DNA from: Streptomyces clavuligerus
Lineage (GTDB): Bacteria; Actinomycetota; Actinomycetes; Streptomycetales; Streptomycetaceae
Reading direction: 5' to 3'
Length of the DNA stretch: 64,000 nucleotides
Assembly: GCF_005519465.1 (NCBI RefSeq)
Contig: NZ_CP027858.1
Location: forward strand, 3,596,001 to 3,660,000
Below the pieces are notes generated by a model. The model made no database searches. It was not told where the DNA came from and saw only the letters and a list, made by a program, of their open reading frames with translations. This document shows, piece after piece, positions 16,739 to 27,307 of this stretch (within the stretch, counting starts at the first letter, position 1; the number at the start of each line of letters is the position of its first letter). Made by a program: the position numbers and the translations under genes.

Positions 16739-18598
16739 ATGGCACGTGCGGTCGGCATCGACCTGGGCACAACCAACTCCGTCGTCAGCGTTCTGGAGGG
16801 CGGCGAGCCCACCGTCATCACCAACGCCGAGGGTGCCCGGACCACGCCGTCCGTTGTCGCCTTCGCGAAGAACGGCGAGGTGCTGGTCGGCGAGGTCGCG
16901 AAGCGCCAGGCGGTCACCAATGTGGACCGGACGATCCGTTCGGTGAAGCGCCACATGGGCACCGACTGGAAGATCGACATCGACGGCAAGACCTTCAACC
17001 CGCAGCAGATGAGCGCCTTCATCCTGCAGAAGCTGAAGCGGGACGCGGAGGCGTACCTGGGCGAGAAGGTCGCGGACGCGGTCATCACCGTTCCGGCGTA
17101 CTTCAACGACTCCGAGCGCCAGGCCACCAAGGAGGCCGGTGAGATCGCGGGTCTGAACGTCCTGCGCATCGTCAACGAGCCGACGGCCGCCGCCCTCGCC
17201 TACGGCCTGGACAAGGACGACCAGACGATCCTCGTCTTCGACCTCGGTGGCGGCACCTTCGATGTCTCGCTGCTGGAGATCGGCGACGGCGTCGTCGAGG
17301 TGAAGGCCACCAACGGCGACAACCACCTCGGTGGTGACGACTGGGACCAGCGCGTCGTCGACTACCTGGTCAAGCAGTTCCAGAACGGCCACGGCGTCGA
17401 CCTGTCCAAGGACAAGATGGCGCTCCAGCGGCTGCGCGAGGCCGCCGAGAAGGCGAAGATCGAGCTGTCGTCCTCCACCGAGACGACGATCAACCTGCCC
17501 TACATCACCGCCTCCGCCGAGGGCCCGCTGCACCTGGACGAGAAGCTCACCCGGGCGCAGTTCCAGCAGCTCACCTCGGACCTGCTGGAGCGTTGCAAGA
17601 CCCCGTTCAACAACGTCATCAAGGACGCGGGCATCGCCCTCTCCGAGATCGACCACGTGGTCCTCGTCGGCGGCTCCACCCGTATGCCCGCCGTCGCCGA
17701 GCTGGTCAAGGAGCTGACCGGCGGCAAGGAGGCCAACAAGGGTGTGAACCCGGACGAGGTCGTCGCCATCGGCGCCTCGCTCCAGGCCGGTGTCCTCAAG
17801 GGCGAGGTCAAGGACGTCCTGCTGCTCGACGTGACCCCGCTGTCGCTGGGCATCGAGACCAAGGGCGGCATCATGACCCGCCTCATCGAGCGCAACACGA
17901 CCATCCCCACCAAGCGCTCGGAGATCTTCACCACGGCCGAGGACAACCAGCCGTCGGTGCAGATCCAGGTCTACCAGGGCGAGCGCGAGATCGCCGCGTA
18001 CAACAAGAAGCTCGGCATGTTCGAGCTGACCGGTCTGCCGCCGGCCCCGCGCGGGGTGCCGCAGATCGAGGTCTCCTTCGACATCGACGCCAACGGCATC
18101 ATGCATGTCACGGCGAAGGACCTCGGCACCGGCAAGGAGCAGAAGATGACCGTCACCGGCGGCTCCTCGCTGCCGAAGGACGAGGTCGACCGGATGCGCC
18201 AGGAGGCCGAGCAGTACGCGGACGAGGACCACCGCCGCCGCGAGGCCGCCGAGAGCCGCAACCAGGGCGAGCAGCTCGTCTACCAGACCGAGAAGTTCCT
18301 CAAGGACAACGAGGACAAGGTTCCCGGCGAGGTGAAGACCGAGGTGGAGACCGCCATCGGCGAGCTCAAGGAGAAGCTGAAGGGCGAGGACACCGCCGAG
18401 ATCCGCACCGCCACCGAGAAGGTCGCCGCCGTCTCGCAGAAGCTGGGCCAGGCCATGTACGCCGACGCCCAGGCGCAGCAGGCCGCGGGTGCCGACGCCG
18501 GTGCCGCCGGTGCGGGCCAGCAGGCCAAGGCGGAGGACGACGTCGTGGACGCCGAGATCGTCGACGACGAGAAGCCCGGTAAGGACGGTGCCGCGTGA
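16739..18598 (+). CDS. dnaK: chaperone DnaK (Hsp70)
   Basis: A 619-residue Hsp70. The N-terminal ATPase begins [19 protein letters not shown]; the phosphate-2 loop is [15 protein letters not shown] and the adenosine motif is [13 protein letters not shown]. The substrate-binding domain begins after [14 protein letters not shown], and the tail ends in the acidic [13 protein letters not shown]. The start has GGAGG 8 nt upstream. It binds exposed hydrophobic stretches in the cytoplasm with DnaJ and GrpE, and is co-repressor of HspR in Streptomyces. It is the first gene of the operon and overlaps grpE. Confidence 0.98.
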   Translation: MARAVGIDLGTTNSVVSVLEGGEPTVITNAEGARTTPSVVAFAKNGEVLVGEVAKRQAVTNVDRTIRSVKRHMGTDWKIDIDGKTFNPQQMSAFILQKLKRDAEAYLGEKVADAVITVPAYFNDSERQATKEAGEIAGLNVLRIVNEPTAAALAYGLDKDDQTILVFDLGGGTFDVSLLEIGDGVVEVKATNGDNHLGGDDWDQRVVDYLVKQFQNGHGVDLSKDKMALQRLREAAEKAKIELSSSTETTINLPYITASAEGPLHLDEKLTRAQFQQLTSDLLERCKTPFNNVIKDAGIALSEIDHVVLVGGSTRMPAVAELVKELTGGKEANKGVNPDEVVAIGASLQAGVLKGEVKDVLLLDVTPLSLGIETKGGIMTRLIERNTTIPTKRSEIFTTAEDNQPSVQIQVYQGEREIAAYNKKLGMFELTGLPPAPRGVPQIEVSFDIDANGIMHVTAKDLGTGKEQKMTVTGGSSLPKDEVDRMRQEAEQYADEDHRRREAAESRNQGEQLVYQTEKFLKDNEDKVPGEVKTEVETAIGELKEKLKGEDTAEIRTATEKVAAVSQKLGQAMYADAQAQQAAGADAGAAGAGQQAKAEDDVVDAEIVDDEKPGKDGAA

Positions 18599-19245
18599 CG
18601 GAGGAGACCCCGGGCTTCGAGGAGAAGCCCGACGTCCCTTCCGGCGCCACATCCGACGACGCCGCCGAGGCCGCCGAGTCCCCGGAGAAGGAGGACAAGG
18701 CGGCCCCGGCAGGGGACGCAGCCAAGACCGTCGGCCTGACGGCGGAGCTGGACCAGGTGCGTACGGCCCTCGCCGAGCGCACCGGTGACCTCCAGCGGCT
18801 CCAGGCCGAGTACCAGAACTACCGCCGTCGGGTGGAGCGGGACCGCGTCGCGGTCAAGGAGATCGCCACGGCGACCCTCCTGACCGAGCTGCTGCCCGTG
18901 CTCGACGACATCGGCCGGGCCCGGGACCACGGGGAGCTGGTGGGCGGCTTCAAGTCGGTCGCCGAGTCCCTGGAGACCGCCGCCGCCAAGATGGGCCTCC
19001 AGCAGTTCGGCAAGGAGGGCGAGCCCTTCGACCCGACGATCCACGAGGCGCTGATGCACAGCTACGCGCCGGATGTCACCGAGACCACATGCGTCGCGGT
19101 GCTTCAGCCGGGGTATCGCATCGGCGAGCGGACCATCCGCCCCGCCCGGGTCGCGGTGGCCGAGCCCCAGCCGGGCGCGGCCCCGTCGGCCGCCAAGGAC
19201 GAGGCGGCGAAGGACGAGGAGAGCGGTGGCCCGGACGAGGGCTGA
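18595..19245 (+). CDS. grpE: nucleotide exchange factor GrpE
   Basis: 216 residues. An acidic, disordered N-terminus (1-45) leads into the long coiled-coil [20 protein letters not shown], then [12 protein letters not shown]. The C-terminal beta-domain has [20 protein letters not shown] and [18 protein letters not shown]. It speeds ADP release from DnaK. The GTG start overlaps the dnaK stop by 4 nt, indicating translational coupling. The C-terminal tail is Ala/Lys/Glu-rich and variable. Confidence 0.95.
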   Translation: MTEETPGFEEKPDVPSGATSDDAAEAAESPEKEDKAAPAGDAAKTVGLTAELDQVRTALAERTGDLQRLQAEYQNYRRRVERDRVAVKEIATATLLTELLPVLDDIGRARDHGELVGGFKSVAESLETAAAKMGLQQFGKEGEPFDPTIHEALMHSYAPDVTETTCVAVLQPGYRIGERTIRPARVAVAEPQPGAAPSAAKDEAAKDEESGGPDEG

Positions 19246-19262
19246 CGCACACCAGACAAGGA

Positions 19263-19311
19263 CCGTCCGGGGAAGCCGCCCGGGGGCCGTACCGGGCAGC
19301 GCCCCGGACGG
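19263..19311 (+). other. hairpin between grpE and dnaJ
   Basis: CCGTCCGGGG pairs with CCCCGGACGG across a GC-rich loop in the 135-nt gap. It could be a processing site or partial terminator that sets dnaJ levels relative to dnaK. Confidence 0.5.
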
Positions 19312-19380
19312 CCCCCGGGCGGTGCGCCCGGTGACCGCCGGTACACCGGACCCGGTGACCGTCCGGGAGGAGGGACGTCG

Positions 19381-20565
19381 ATGAGCACGAAGGACTTCGT
19401 CGAGAAGGACTACTACAAGGTCCTGGGCGTCCCCAAGGACGCCACCGAGGCGGAGATCAAGAAGGCGTACCGGAAGCTCGCCCGTGAGTTCCACCCGGAC
19501 GCCAACAAGGGCGACGCGGGCGCCGAGGAGCGCTTCAAGGAGATCTCCGAGGCGAACGACATCCTCGGCGACCCCAAGCGGCGCAAGGAGTACGACGACG
19601 CCCGCGCACTCTTCGGGAACGGCGGCTTCCGCCCCGGTCCCGGCGCCGGTGGCGGCAGCTTCAACTTCGATCTGGGCGACCTCTTCGGCGGCGGGGCCCA
19701 GGGCGGTGGCGGCGGCGGTGCCGGTGGCTTCGGCGGCGGTCTGGGCGATGTGTTCGGCGGTCTGTTCAACCGCGGCGCGGGCACGACGACCCGTACCCAG
19801 CCCCGGCGCGGGCAGGACGTCGAGTCCGAGGTGTCGCTCAGCTTCACCGAGGCGGTCGACGGGGCCACGGTCCCGCTGCGGATGTCCAGCTCGGCCGCGT
19901 GCAAGGCGTGCTCGGGCACCGGCGACAAGAACGGCACCCCCCGGGTCTGCCCGACCTGTGTCGGCACCGGTCAGGTCTCCCGCGGCGGCAGCGGCTCCTT
20001 CTCGCTGACCGATCCCTGTGTGGACTGCAAGGGCCGGGGCCTGATCGCCCAGGACCCCTGCGAGGTCTGCAAGGGCAGCGGGCGGGCCCGTTCCTCGCGC
20101 ACCATGCAGGTCCGTATCCCGGCGGGCGTCTCCGACGGCCAGCGCATCCGGCTGCGCGGCAAGGGCGCACCGGGCGAGCGCGGCGGTCCGGCCGGTGACC
20201 TCTATGTCGTCGTCCATGTCGACGAGCACCCGGTCTTCGGCCGTAAGGGCGACAATCTGACCGTCACCGTGCCTGTCAGCTTCACCGAGGCGGTGCTGGG
20301 CGGTGAAGTGAAGGTGCCCACCCTCGGCGGGCCCGCCGTCACGCTCAAGCTGCCCCCCGGCACTCCCAACGGCAGGACCATGCGGGCGCGTGGGAAGGGA
20401 GCGGTCCGCAAGGACGGCTCCCGGGGCGATCTGCTGGTCACCGTGGAGGTGACGGTGCCGACCGAGCTGAGCGAGCAGGCGAAGGAAGCGCTGGCGGCCT
20501 ACCGCGAGGCCACCGCGGACGAGGACCCGCGGGCCGAGCTGTTCCAGGCAGCGAAGGGAGCATGA
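19381..20565 (+). CDS. dnaJ: co-chaperone DnaJ
   Basis: A 394-residue class I J-protein. The J-domain (about 8-75) contains HPDANKGD, where HPD stimulates DnaK ATPase. A Gly/Phe-rich linker (about 80-135) follows, then four CxxCxGxG zinc motifs: CKACSGTG, CPTCVGTG, CVDCKGRG and CEVCKGSG. The C-terminal substrate domain includes RIPAGVSDGQRIRLRGKG. AGGAGG precedes the ATG. It delivers clients to DnaK; the adjacent hspR starts 1 nt after its stop. Confidence 0.97.
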   Translation: MSTKDFVEKDYYKVLGVPKDATEAEIKKAYRKLAREFHPDANKGDAGAEERFKEISEANDILGDPKRRKEYDDARALFGNGGFRPGPGAGGGSFNFDLGDLFGGGAQGGGGGGAGGFGGGLGDVFGGLFNRGAGTTTRTQPRRGQDVESEVSLSFTEAVDGATVPLRMSSSAACKACSGTGDKNGTPRVCPTCVGTGQVSRGGSGSFSLTDPCVDCKGRGLIAQDPCEVCKGSGRARSSRTMQVRIPAGVSDGQRIRLRGKGAPGERGGPAGDLYVVVHVDEHPVFGRKGDNLTVTVPVSFTEAVLGGEVKVPTLGGPAVTLKLPPGTPNGRTMRARGKGAVRKDGSRGDLLVTVEVTVPTELSEQAKEALAAYREATADEDPRAELFQAAKGA

Positions 20566-20566
20566 C

Positions 20567-21013
20567 ATGGACGGACGGCGTCGTAACCCGTACGAGCTGA
20601 CGGACGACTCCCCGGTGTATGTGATCTCGGTGGCGGCCCAGCTCTCGGGTCTGCATCCGCAAACGCTGCGGCAGTACGACCGGCTGGGCCTCGTCTCCCC
20701 CGACCGCACCGCGGGCCGGGGGCGGCGCTACTCCGCCCGTGACATCGAACTGCTCCGGACCGTCCAGCAGCTCTCCCAGGACGAGGGCATCAACCTCGCC
20801 GGTATCAAGCGCATCATCGAGCTGGAGAACCAGGTCGCCGCACTCCAGGCCAGGGTCGCCGAGCTGGCGGCGGCGCTGGAGGGCGCGGCGGCGGCGATCC
20901 AGCAGCGCGAGGCGCAGGTGCACGCGTCCTACCGGCGCGATCTGGTGCCCTATCAGGATGTCCAGCAGGCGGGGGCGTTGGTGGTCTGGCGTCCGAAGCG
21001 GTCCGACGGCTGA
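20567..21013 (+). CDS. hspR: heat-shock repressor HspR (MerR family)
   Basis: 148 residues. The MerR-type winged helix lies at about 17-75: YVISVAAQLSGLHPQTLRQY, GLVSPDRTAGRGRRYS, LLRTVQQLSQDEGINLAGIK. A coiled-coil (LENQVAALQARVAELAA) follows. It represses dnaK and clpB by binding HAIR operators with DnaK as co-repressor; both operators are present in this window. Being last gene of the operon it closes its own feedback loop. Confidence 0.95.
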   Translation: MDGRRRNPYELTDDSPVYVISVAAQLSGLHPQTLRQYDRLGLVSPDRTAGRGRRYSARDIELLRTVQQLSQDEGINLAGIKRIIELENQVAALQARVAELAAALEGAAAAIQQREAQVHASYRRDLVPYQDVQQAGALVVWRPKRSDG

Positions 21014-21136
21014 CTCTGCCCTGGCGCCGCCCCGCCGCGGGCCGCCGGGCCCTGGCGGCACCCGGAGCTACCCGCGTCACATGGGGCCCAGGTGTGGACA
21101 GCTCTGTCCCCTGGCGCACAACTGCACCATGAATAA

Positions 21137-21179
21137 CATCAGCCCCCTGAGTCATGGCTCCGGGGGCGATGCTTTTTGG
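21137..21179. terminator. terminator between hspR and the LuxR-like gene
   Basis: CATC-A-GCCCCC-T-GAG pairs with CTC-C-GGGGGC-GATG and is followed by CTTTTT. It lies between convergent genes and has an unusually good T-run for this genome. Confidence 0.85.
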
Positions 21180-21265
21180 CCTTGTTCACACCTGTGGACG
21201 GGAACGGGTCCGGAGCGCCCCCGAAGGGCCGGCCGGCGGGGAGCCGCAGGGCCGGTCAGGTGCCC

Positions 21266-22246
21266 TCACTCCCCCTCCAGGATCTTCGACTGGGCGATCA
21301 GATAGCCCAGTTGGGTCCGGCTGCCGCTGCCCAGCGAGGACCCCAGCTTCGCGATATGGGCCCGGCAGGTCCGGACGTTCATCCCCAGCCGACGCGCTAT
21401 CGCCTCGTCCACATGCCCCTCCACCAGCAGTTTCGCTATGGAGCGCTGAACACCCGTGATCCCGTTCAGATCGGGTCCGTACGACACCGGCTCCTCCCAG
21501 GGCAGCCCGTGCAGCCAGAACTGCTCGAAGACCCCGACGAGGTACTCCACGATCCCCTTGTGCCGCAGCTCCAGCGCGGAGAGACGGTCGCTGCTCGCCG
21601 GTATGAAAGCGACCTTGCGGTCCACGATGATCAGACGGTCGATGATCTCCTCAAGGGTGCGCACCTCCACCCCGGAGGGCCCCACCAGCTCCACATAGGC
21701 GAGCGTCGCGGGGTGGTGGCGGGCCGTGTGCTGATAGAGGGTGCGCATCCGTACGCCCCGCTCCAGCAGCGGGTTCACCCGGCGCAGGGCCTTCTGGACC
21801 ACATGCGGCTGACGTCCGCTGCCGGGCTGTACCGTGAGCAGTTCCTCGGAGCAGTCCATCAGCACCTGGTCCAGGATCGCGTTGATGCGGTTGCGACCCT
21901 CCAGGACCGTTATGCCCTGGGGCGCGGTGGAGTTCTGCGCGGTGAAGGCCATGAATGGCTCAAGTGCGTCGGTCAGGGCAAGGGCGCGGCGCCGTCGCTC
22001 TTGGATCTCCCTTTCGATCGGGTGTATGAGCTGTGACAGGGCGGCGGTGGGCGCAACGGGGCGCAGCCACTGACTGTCGTCGGGGTCCGGGTACAGCAGG
22101 GCGAGATCGAAGAGGCAGGGCGTGGCCTCCGCCTCCGACCGGGCGATGCGGCCGGTGCGAAGAGCGGTGATGTACAGACTTTTCCCGGCCTCGCACAGCT
22201 CGCCGACTGTATGGGAATGTCCCACTTCACCATGGTGCGGCGTCAT
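21266..22246 (-). CDS. LuxR-type regulator with TrmB/PLD-like sensor domain
   Basis: 326 residues. An N-terminal region (1-110) leads to ITVLEGRNRINAILDQVLMD and a stretch ending VDRKVAFIPAS (about 115-225), which resembles the PLD-like effector domain of TrmB regulators. The C-terminal LuxR HTH is about 262-320 (IAKLLVEGHVDEAIARRLGM, RTCRAHIAKL). ATG 22246 follows GAGGGGGG at good spacing; the longer reading to 22282 has none. It is divergent from two small genes that it probably controls; an inverted repeat lies between them. Confidence 0.8.
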   Translation of the reverse strand: MTPHHGEVGHSHTVGELCEAGKSLYITALRTGRIARSEAEATPCLFDLALLYPDPDDSQWLRPVAPTAALSQLIHPIEREIQERRRRALALTDALEPFMAFTAQNSTAPQGITVLEGRNRINAILDQVLMDCSEELLTVQPGSGRQPHVVQKALRRVNPLLERGVRMRTLYQHTARHHPATLAYVELVGPSGVEVRTLEEIIDRLIIVDRKVAFIPASSDRLSALELRHKGIVEYLVGVFEQFWLHGLPWEEPVSYGPDLNGITGVQRSIAKLLVEGHVDEAIARRLGMNVRTCRAHIAKLGSSLGSGSRTQLGYLIAQSKILEGE

Positions 22247-22263
22247 ATGCACCCCCCTCAGGC

Positions 22264-22306
22264 TCTTGCAATACAGGAACATGATGCCTGCCGTCGCTGG
22301 TGCAAG
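22264..22306. promoter_or_regulatory. long-spaced inverted repeat in divergent promoter
   Basis: CTTGCA (22264-22269) and TGCAAG (22301-22306) form a perfect inverted pair 31 bp apart, between the regulator start at 22246 and the small ORF at 22374. It is a candidate operator for the LuxR-type protein. Confidence 0.35.
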
Positions 22307-22373
22307 CGTTCGGAGTGAGACATCGTCTTATGCGCGGGGGAGGAGGATTGATCAAACGAGGTGGAGATCACCC

Positions 22374-22565
22374 ATGTCTAGGACGCTACGTGCTACTTGT
22401 GCTCTTGCCATAGCGGCTGCCGCGGTCGGCCTGGGCACCCTCGGCCCCCAGGACCCGACCTGGGACAGTTCTCCTGGCTCCGTCGTGGCTTCCGTCCAGG
22501 CCGGAGGCGTGGGGGACGCCGCCGATGCCGACCGTGCCGCTTCGACCGAGGGTGCGGCAGCATGA
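22374..22565 (+). CDS. 63-residue peptide with signal-like N-terminus
   Basis: The protein begins MSRTLRATCALAIAAAAVG, a basic start followed by an Ala-rich hydrophobic run, then an acidic Gly/Ala/Asp tail. GGTGGAG lies 7 nt upstream of the ATG. It overlaps the next gene by 4 nt (ATGA). It could be an exported peptide or a precursor; no cleavage motif or lanthipeptide-type core is evident. It is divergent from the LuxR-type regulator. Confidence 0.6.
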   Translation: MSRTLRATCALAIAAAAVGLGTLGPQDPTWDSSPGSVVASVQAGGVGDAADADRAASTEGAAA

Positions 22566-22882
22566 CCGTCCCCCCGGACGACCGGGTCTTCCGGCGTGAG
22601 ATGGCGACCGCCTACCGCTCTGGGTGGCACTTCATCGATCTCGTCACGGCCATCCCCCACCGTGGCGACTCGTTGATGGTCACCCTGTTCGGCGAGCCGA
22701 TCGTCGTGGCACGGGAAGAGGACGAGGATGTGCGCGCCTACCGCTGCCTGCGCCGCCCCCGTGGTGCGCCGCAGCCCGTGCGGTGTGCGATCCGCTACGG
22801 AATGATCTTCGTCAACCTCGACCAGCGCGACCATCAGATGGCCGACCCCGATACCACCACCGCCACCCCCCGCAGTGCTTGA
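22562..22882 (+). CDS. small Rieske-fold-like protein lacking metal ligands
   Basis: 106 residues. WHFIDLVTAIPHRGDSLMVT, GEPIVVAREEDEDVRAYRC, RRPRGAP, and IRYGMIFVNLDQRDH appear in the same order as the Rieske domain of ring-hydroxylating oxygenase alpha subunits. There one expects CRHRGAP and CxxH ligands, then GLIFVNLD. Here the first CxH is replaced by CLRR and the second CPYH by CAIRY, so a 2Fe-2S cluster is unlikely. The catalytic domain is absent. It is translationally coupled to the preceding peptide. Resemblance is by eye and unproven. Confidence 0.6.
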   Translation: MTVPPDDRVFRREMATAYRSGWHFIDLVTAIPHRGDSLMVTLFGEPIVVAREEDEDVRAYRCLRRPRGAPQPVRCAIRYGMIFVNLDQRDHQMADPDTTTATPRSA

Positions 22883-22924
22883 GCGATTCCCCCGTCGTTC
22901 CAAATCGCTCAGGCGCTTCCCCCA

Positions 22925-22974
22925 CACAGCGGCGCCATCGCGGACCTGAAACGCGATGGCGCCGCTGTGCTTTT
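22925..22974 (+). terminator. strong terminator
   Basis: An 18-bp perfect stem (22925-22942 with 22952-22969), 9-nt loop, then CTTTT. It ends the two-gene unit and may also serve the convergent oxidase-like gene. Confidence 0.9.
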
Positions 22975-23027
22975 CCCGTCGGCGAGCGGCCCGTGTGCCG
23001 CGCGCCCGGCGATGACCGGTGCCGGGG

Positions 23028-23510
23028 TCAGGACGCCCGGCTGATGCCCGCGCCCCGCCCGAGTGCCCGCCGTACCGCGATCTCGATGACCACCCGGTCC
23101 GGGTTGGGGCCCGGGGTGCGCCCGTACCGTTCCGCGTAGCGCCGTACCGCGTCCGCGACCACGGCCTCCTCCGTACGGATGCGGGCGCGGCCCTCCAGCG
23201 TCGCCCAGCGCCCCCGGTCCACCTGGCAGACCGCGACCCGCGCCCCGCCCTCGTCCGTCGAGCGCAGGATGTTGGCGACCTTGCGGCTGTTCCTGTTGGT
23301 GATCACCCGGGCGGTGCCCGTCTCCGGTTCGAAGGTCACCCCCACCGGGACCAGGTGCGGGCTGCCGTCCGGCCGCTGGGTGGTCAGGGTGCACAGGTGG
23401 TACTCACGCCAGAAGGCGAGGTACTCCGGGCCGAGCCCCAGCAGGTCCCCGGAGCCGTCGGGTCCGTCGGGGGCCCCGGGTGCGGGGGTGGTTTCCGTGT
23501 CCGCTCTCAT
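23028..23510 (-). CDS. pyridoxamine-5'-phosphate-oxidase-family protein (F420/FMN type)
   Basis: 160 residues of split-barrel flavin-binding fold. After a Pro/Gly-rich leader (1-30) come FWREYHLCTLTTQRPDGSPH, VTNRNSRKVANILR-like segments, and VDRGRWATLEGRARI. This is the pattern of actinobacterial F420-dependent small reductases rather than true PdxH. The substrate is unknown. The start ATG 23510 is preferred over upstream in-frame codons, which look non-coding. Confidence 0.8.
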   Translation of the reverse strand: MRADTETTPAPGAPDGPDGSGDLLGLGPEYLAFWREYHLCTLTTQRPDGSPHLVPVGVTFEPETGTARVITNRNSRKVANILRSTDEGGARVAVCQVDRGRWATLEGRARIRTEEAVVADAVRRYAERYGRTPGPNPDRVVIEIAVRRALGRGAGISRAS

Positions 23511-23642
23511 GGTCGCCAGGGTACGTATCCGCCCGCACCGGCCCGTGTCCGTGGTGTGCTGCATTGCGATTGCCAAGCATGCGGGCGCGGGGGCGACCGG
23601 TCCGGGGCACCCGCGCGGGCCGCTCGCCATGGCGCAAGAGGA

Positions 23643-23670
23643 TTGAGTGGAATAGACTCAACTTTATGCA
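23643..23670 (+). promoter_or_regulatory. clpB promoter overlapped by HAIR
   Basis: TTGAGT-N7-ACTCAA (23643-23661) is an HspR operator. The left half doubles as a -35 (TTGAGT), and TATGCA at 23665-23670 is a -10 at 16-nt spacing. HspR binding would therefore occlude RNA polymerase directly. Confidence 0.9.
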
Positions 23671-23740
23671 CGTTGGATGAGTCAGTATCAGGGGGAACAC
23701 CTTTCCCTGCAAGGACTCGGGCAAGGAGGAGAGACCGCAC

Positions 23741-26338
<2,598 letters not shown>

Positions 26339-26592
26339 ACGGGACGGAGCGAGGGCGGCCGGGACGGGACGGAGCGAGGACGGGACGAGGACGGGGCGGA
26401 GCAGCGAGGACGGAGCGGGAACGGGACGGGGGCTGAGCAGCGGGGGCCGGCGGAAACACCCGCTCGTCCCCGGCCCCGTCGCACGGCGGCCGGGCCGGAG
26501 ACCAGGGACGGGAGTGCTGTGGGGGGTGGGGGTTGCGGCTCCCGACCCGCCATGGGGGAGGATGGCGTCATCCGTACGAAGGGAAGTACACG
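26339..26592. repeat. GGGACGGAGCGAG-type minisatellite and short leader
   Basis: Between clpB and the YbjN gene, 26339-26440 consists of irregular tandem copies of units like GGACGGAGCGAGGAC. No gene is seen. Downstream there is only the leader of the YbjN gene with GAAGGGAAG near its start. Confidence 0.6.
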
Positions 26593-27141
26593 GTGACCAT
26601 CGATCCGTCCTCGATTCCGAATTTCGGGGGCCAGCCCCAGCCTCAGGCAGCAGGACCGGCGGGCCCCGTCGTTCCCGACCAGGATTTGGTCAAGCAGCTT
26701 CTCGACCAGATGGAGCTGAAGTACGTCGTCGACGACGAGGGCGACCTCGCGGCTCCCTGGGAGGAGTTCCGGACGTACTTCATGTTCCGCGGCGAGGCGG
26801 ACCAGCAGGTCTTCTCGGTCCGTACGTTCTACGACCGGCCGCTGCCCGCCGACGAGCGTCCCCGGGTCCTCGACGTGATCGACGACTGGAACCGCCGCAC
26901 GCTGTGGCCCAAGGTCTACACCCACCTCCACGAGGACGAGGAGGGCGGCGCGACCATCCGCCTCATCGGTGAGGCGCAGATGCTCATCGGCATGGGCGTC
27001 AGCCTGGACCACTTCGTCTCCTCCACCGTGAGCTGGGTGCGGGCCGCGATCGAGTTCGACAAGTGGTTCGCGGAGCAGCTCGGTCTGGAGACCGCGGGCG
27101 GGGACGAGGCCGAGGGCGACGCCCCCGGCGACGACGCCTGA
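26593..27141 (+). CDS. YbjN-domain protein
   Basis: 182 residues. After a Pro/Gln-rich leader, the YbjN/CesT-chaperone-like fold spans about 38-165: LVKQLLDQMELKYVVDDEGD, FRGEADQQVFSVRTFYDR, NRRTLWPKVYTHLHED, and FVSSTVSWVRAAIEFDKWF. The acidic tail is EAEGDAPGDDA. Members resemble type III secretion chaperones, but their role in actinobacteria is unknown. GTG 26593 is chosen because purines lie upstream and the residues before it look non-coding. Confidence 0.85.
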   Translation: MTIDPSSIPNFGGQPQPQAAGPAGPVVPDQDLVKQLLDQMELKYVVDDEGDLAAPWEEFRTYFMFRGEADQQVFSVRTFYDRPLPADERPRVLDVIDDWNRRTLWPKVYTHLHEDEEGGATIRLIGEAQMLIGMGVSLDHFVSSTVSWVRAAIEFDKWFAEQLGLETAGGDEAEGDAPGDDA

Positions 27142-27221
27142 GCCCACGCCCGAGGCCGTGGAGCCGCGCTGAGCTTCGTACGCCTGCGCGTACGTCCCCG
27201 CGTCCATACCTGCGCGGGGTC

Positions 27222-27251
27222 GGGGGCCGTCCGGTACGCCGGACGGCCCCC
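27222..27251. terminator. bidirectional terminator
   Basis: 13-bp perfect stem GGGGGCCGTCCGG / CCGGACGGCCCCC with a 4-nt loop between convergent genes. Just beyond it, GGTCACAGGGCGATCGG is nearly duplicated in tandem (27292-27325) across the stop codon of the leftward gene. Confidence 0.85.
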
Positions 27252-27307
27252 GCGTGCGTGCGGCCCCGCGAAGCGCCGACGGCTCCGCGCGGTCACAGGG
27301 CGATCGG

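Noticed and set aside
16721..18652. 643-residue frame antisense to dnaK
   Set aside because: Leu/Val/Asp-rich shadow typical of the strand opposite a highly biased gene.
21266..22882. RiPP precursor with modification enzyme
   Set aside because: The peptide lacks a Cys/Ser/Thr-rich core or leader motif, and no lanthionine synthetase or similar maturase is nearby.
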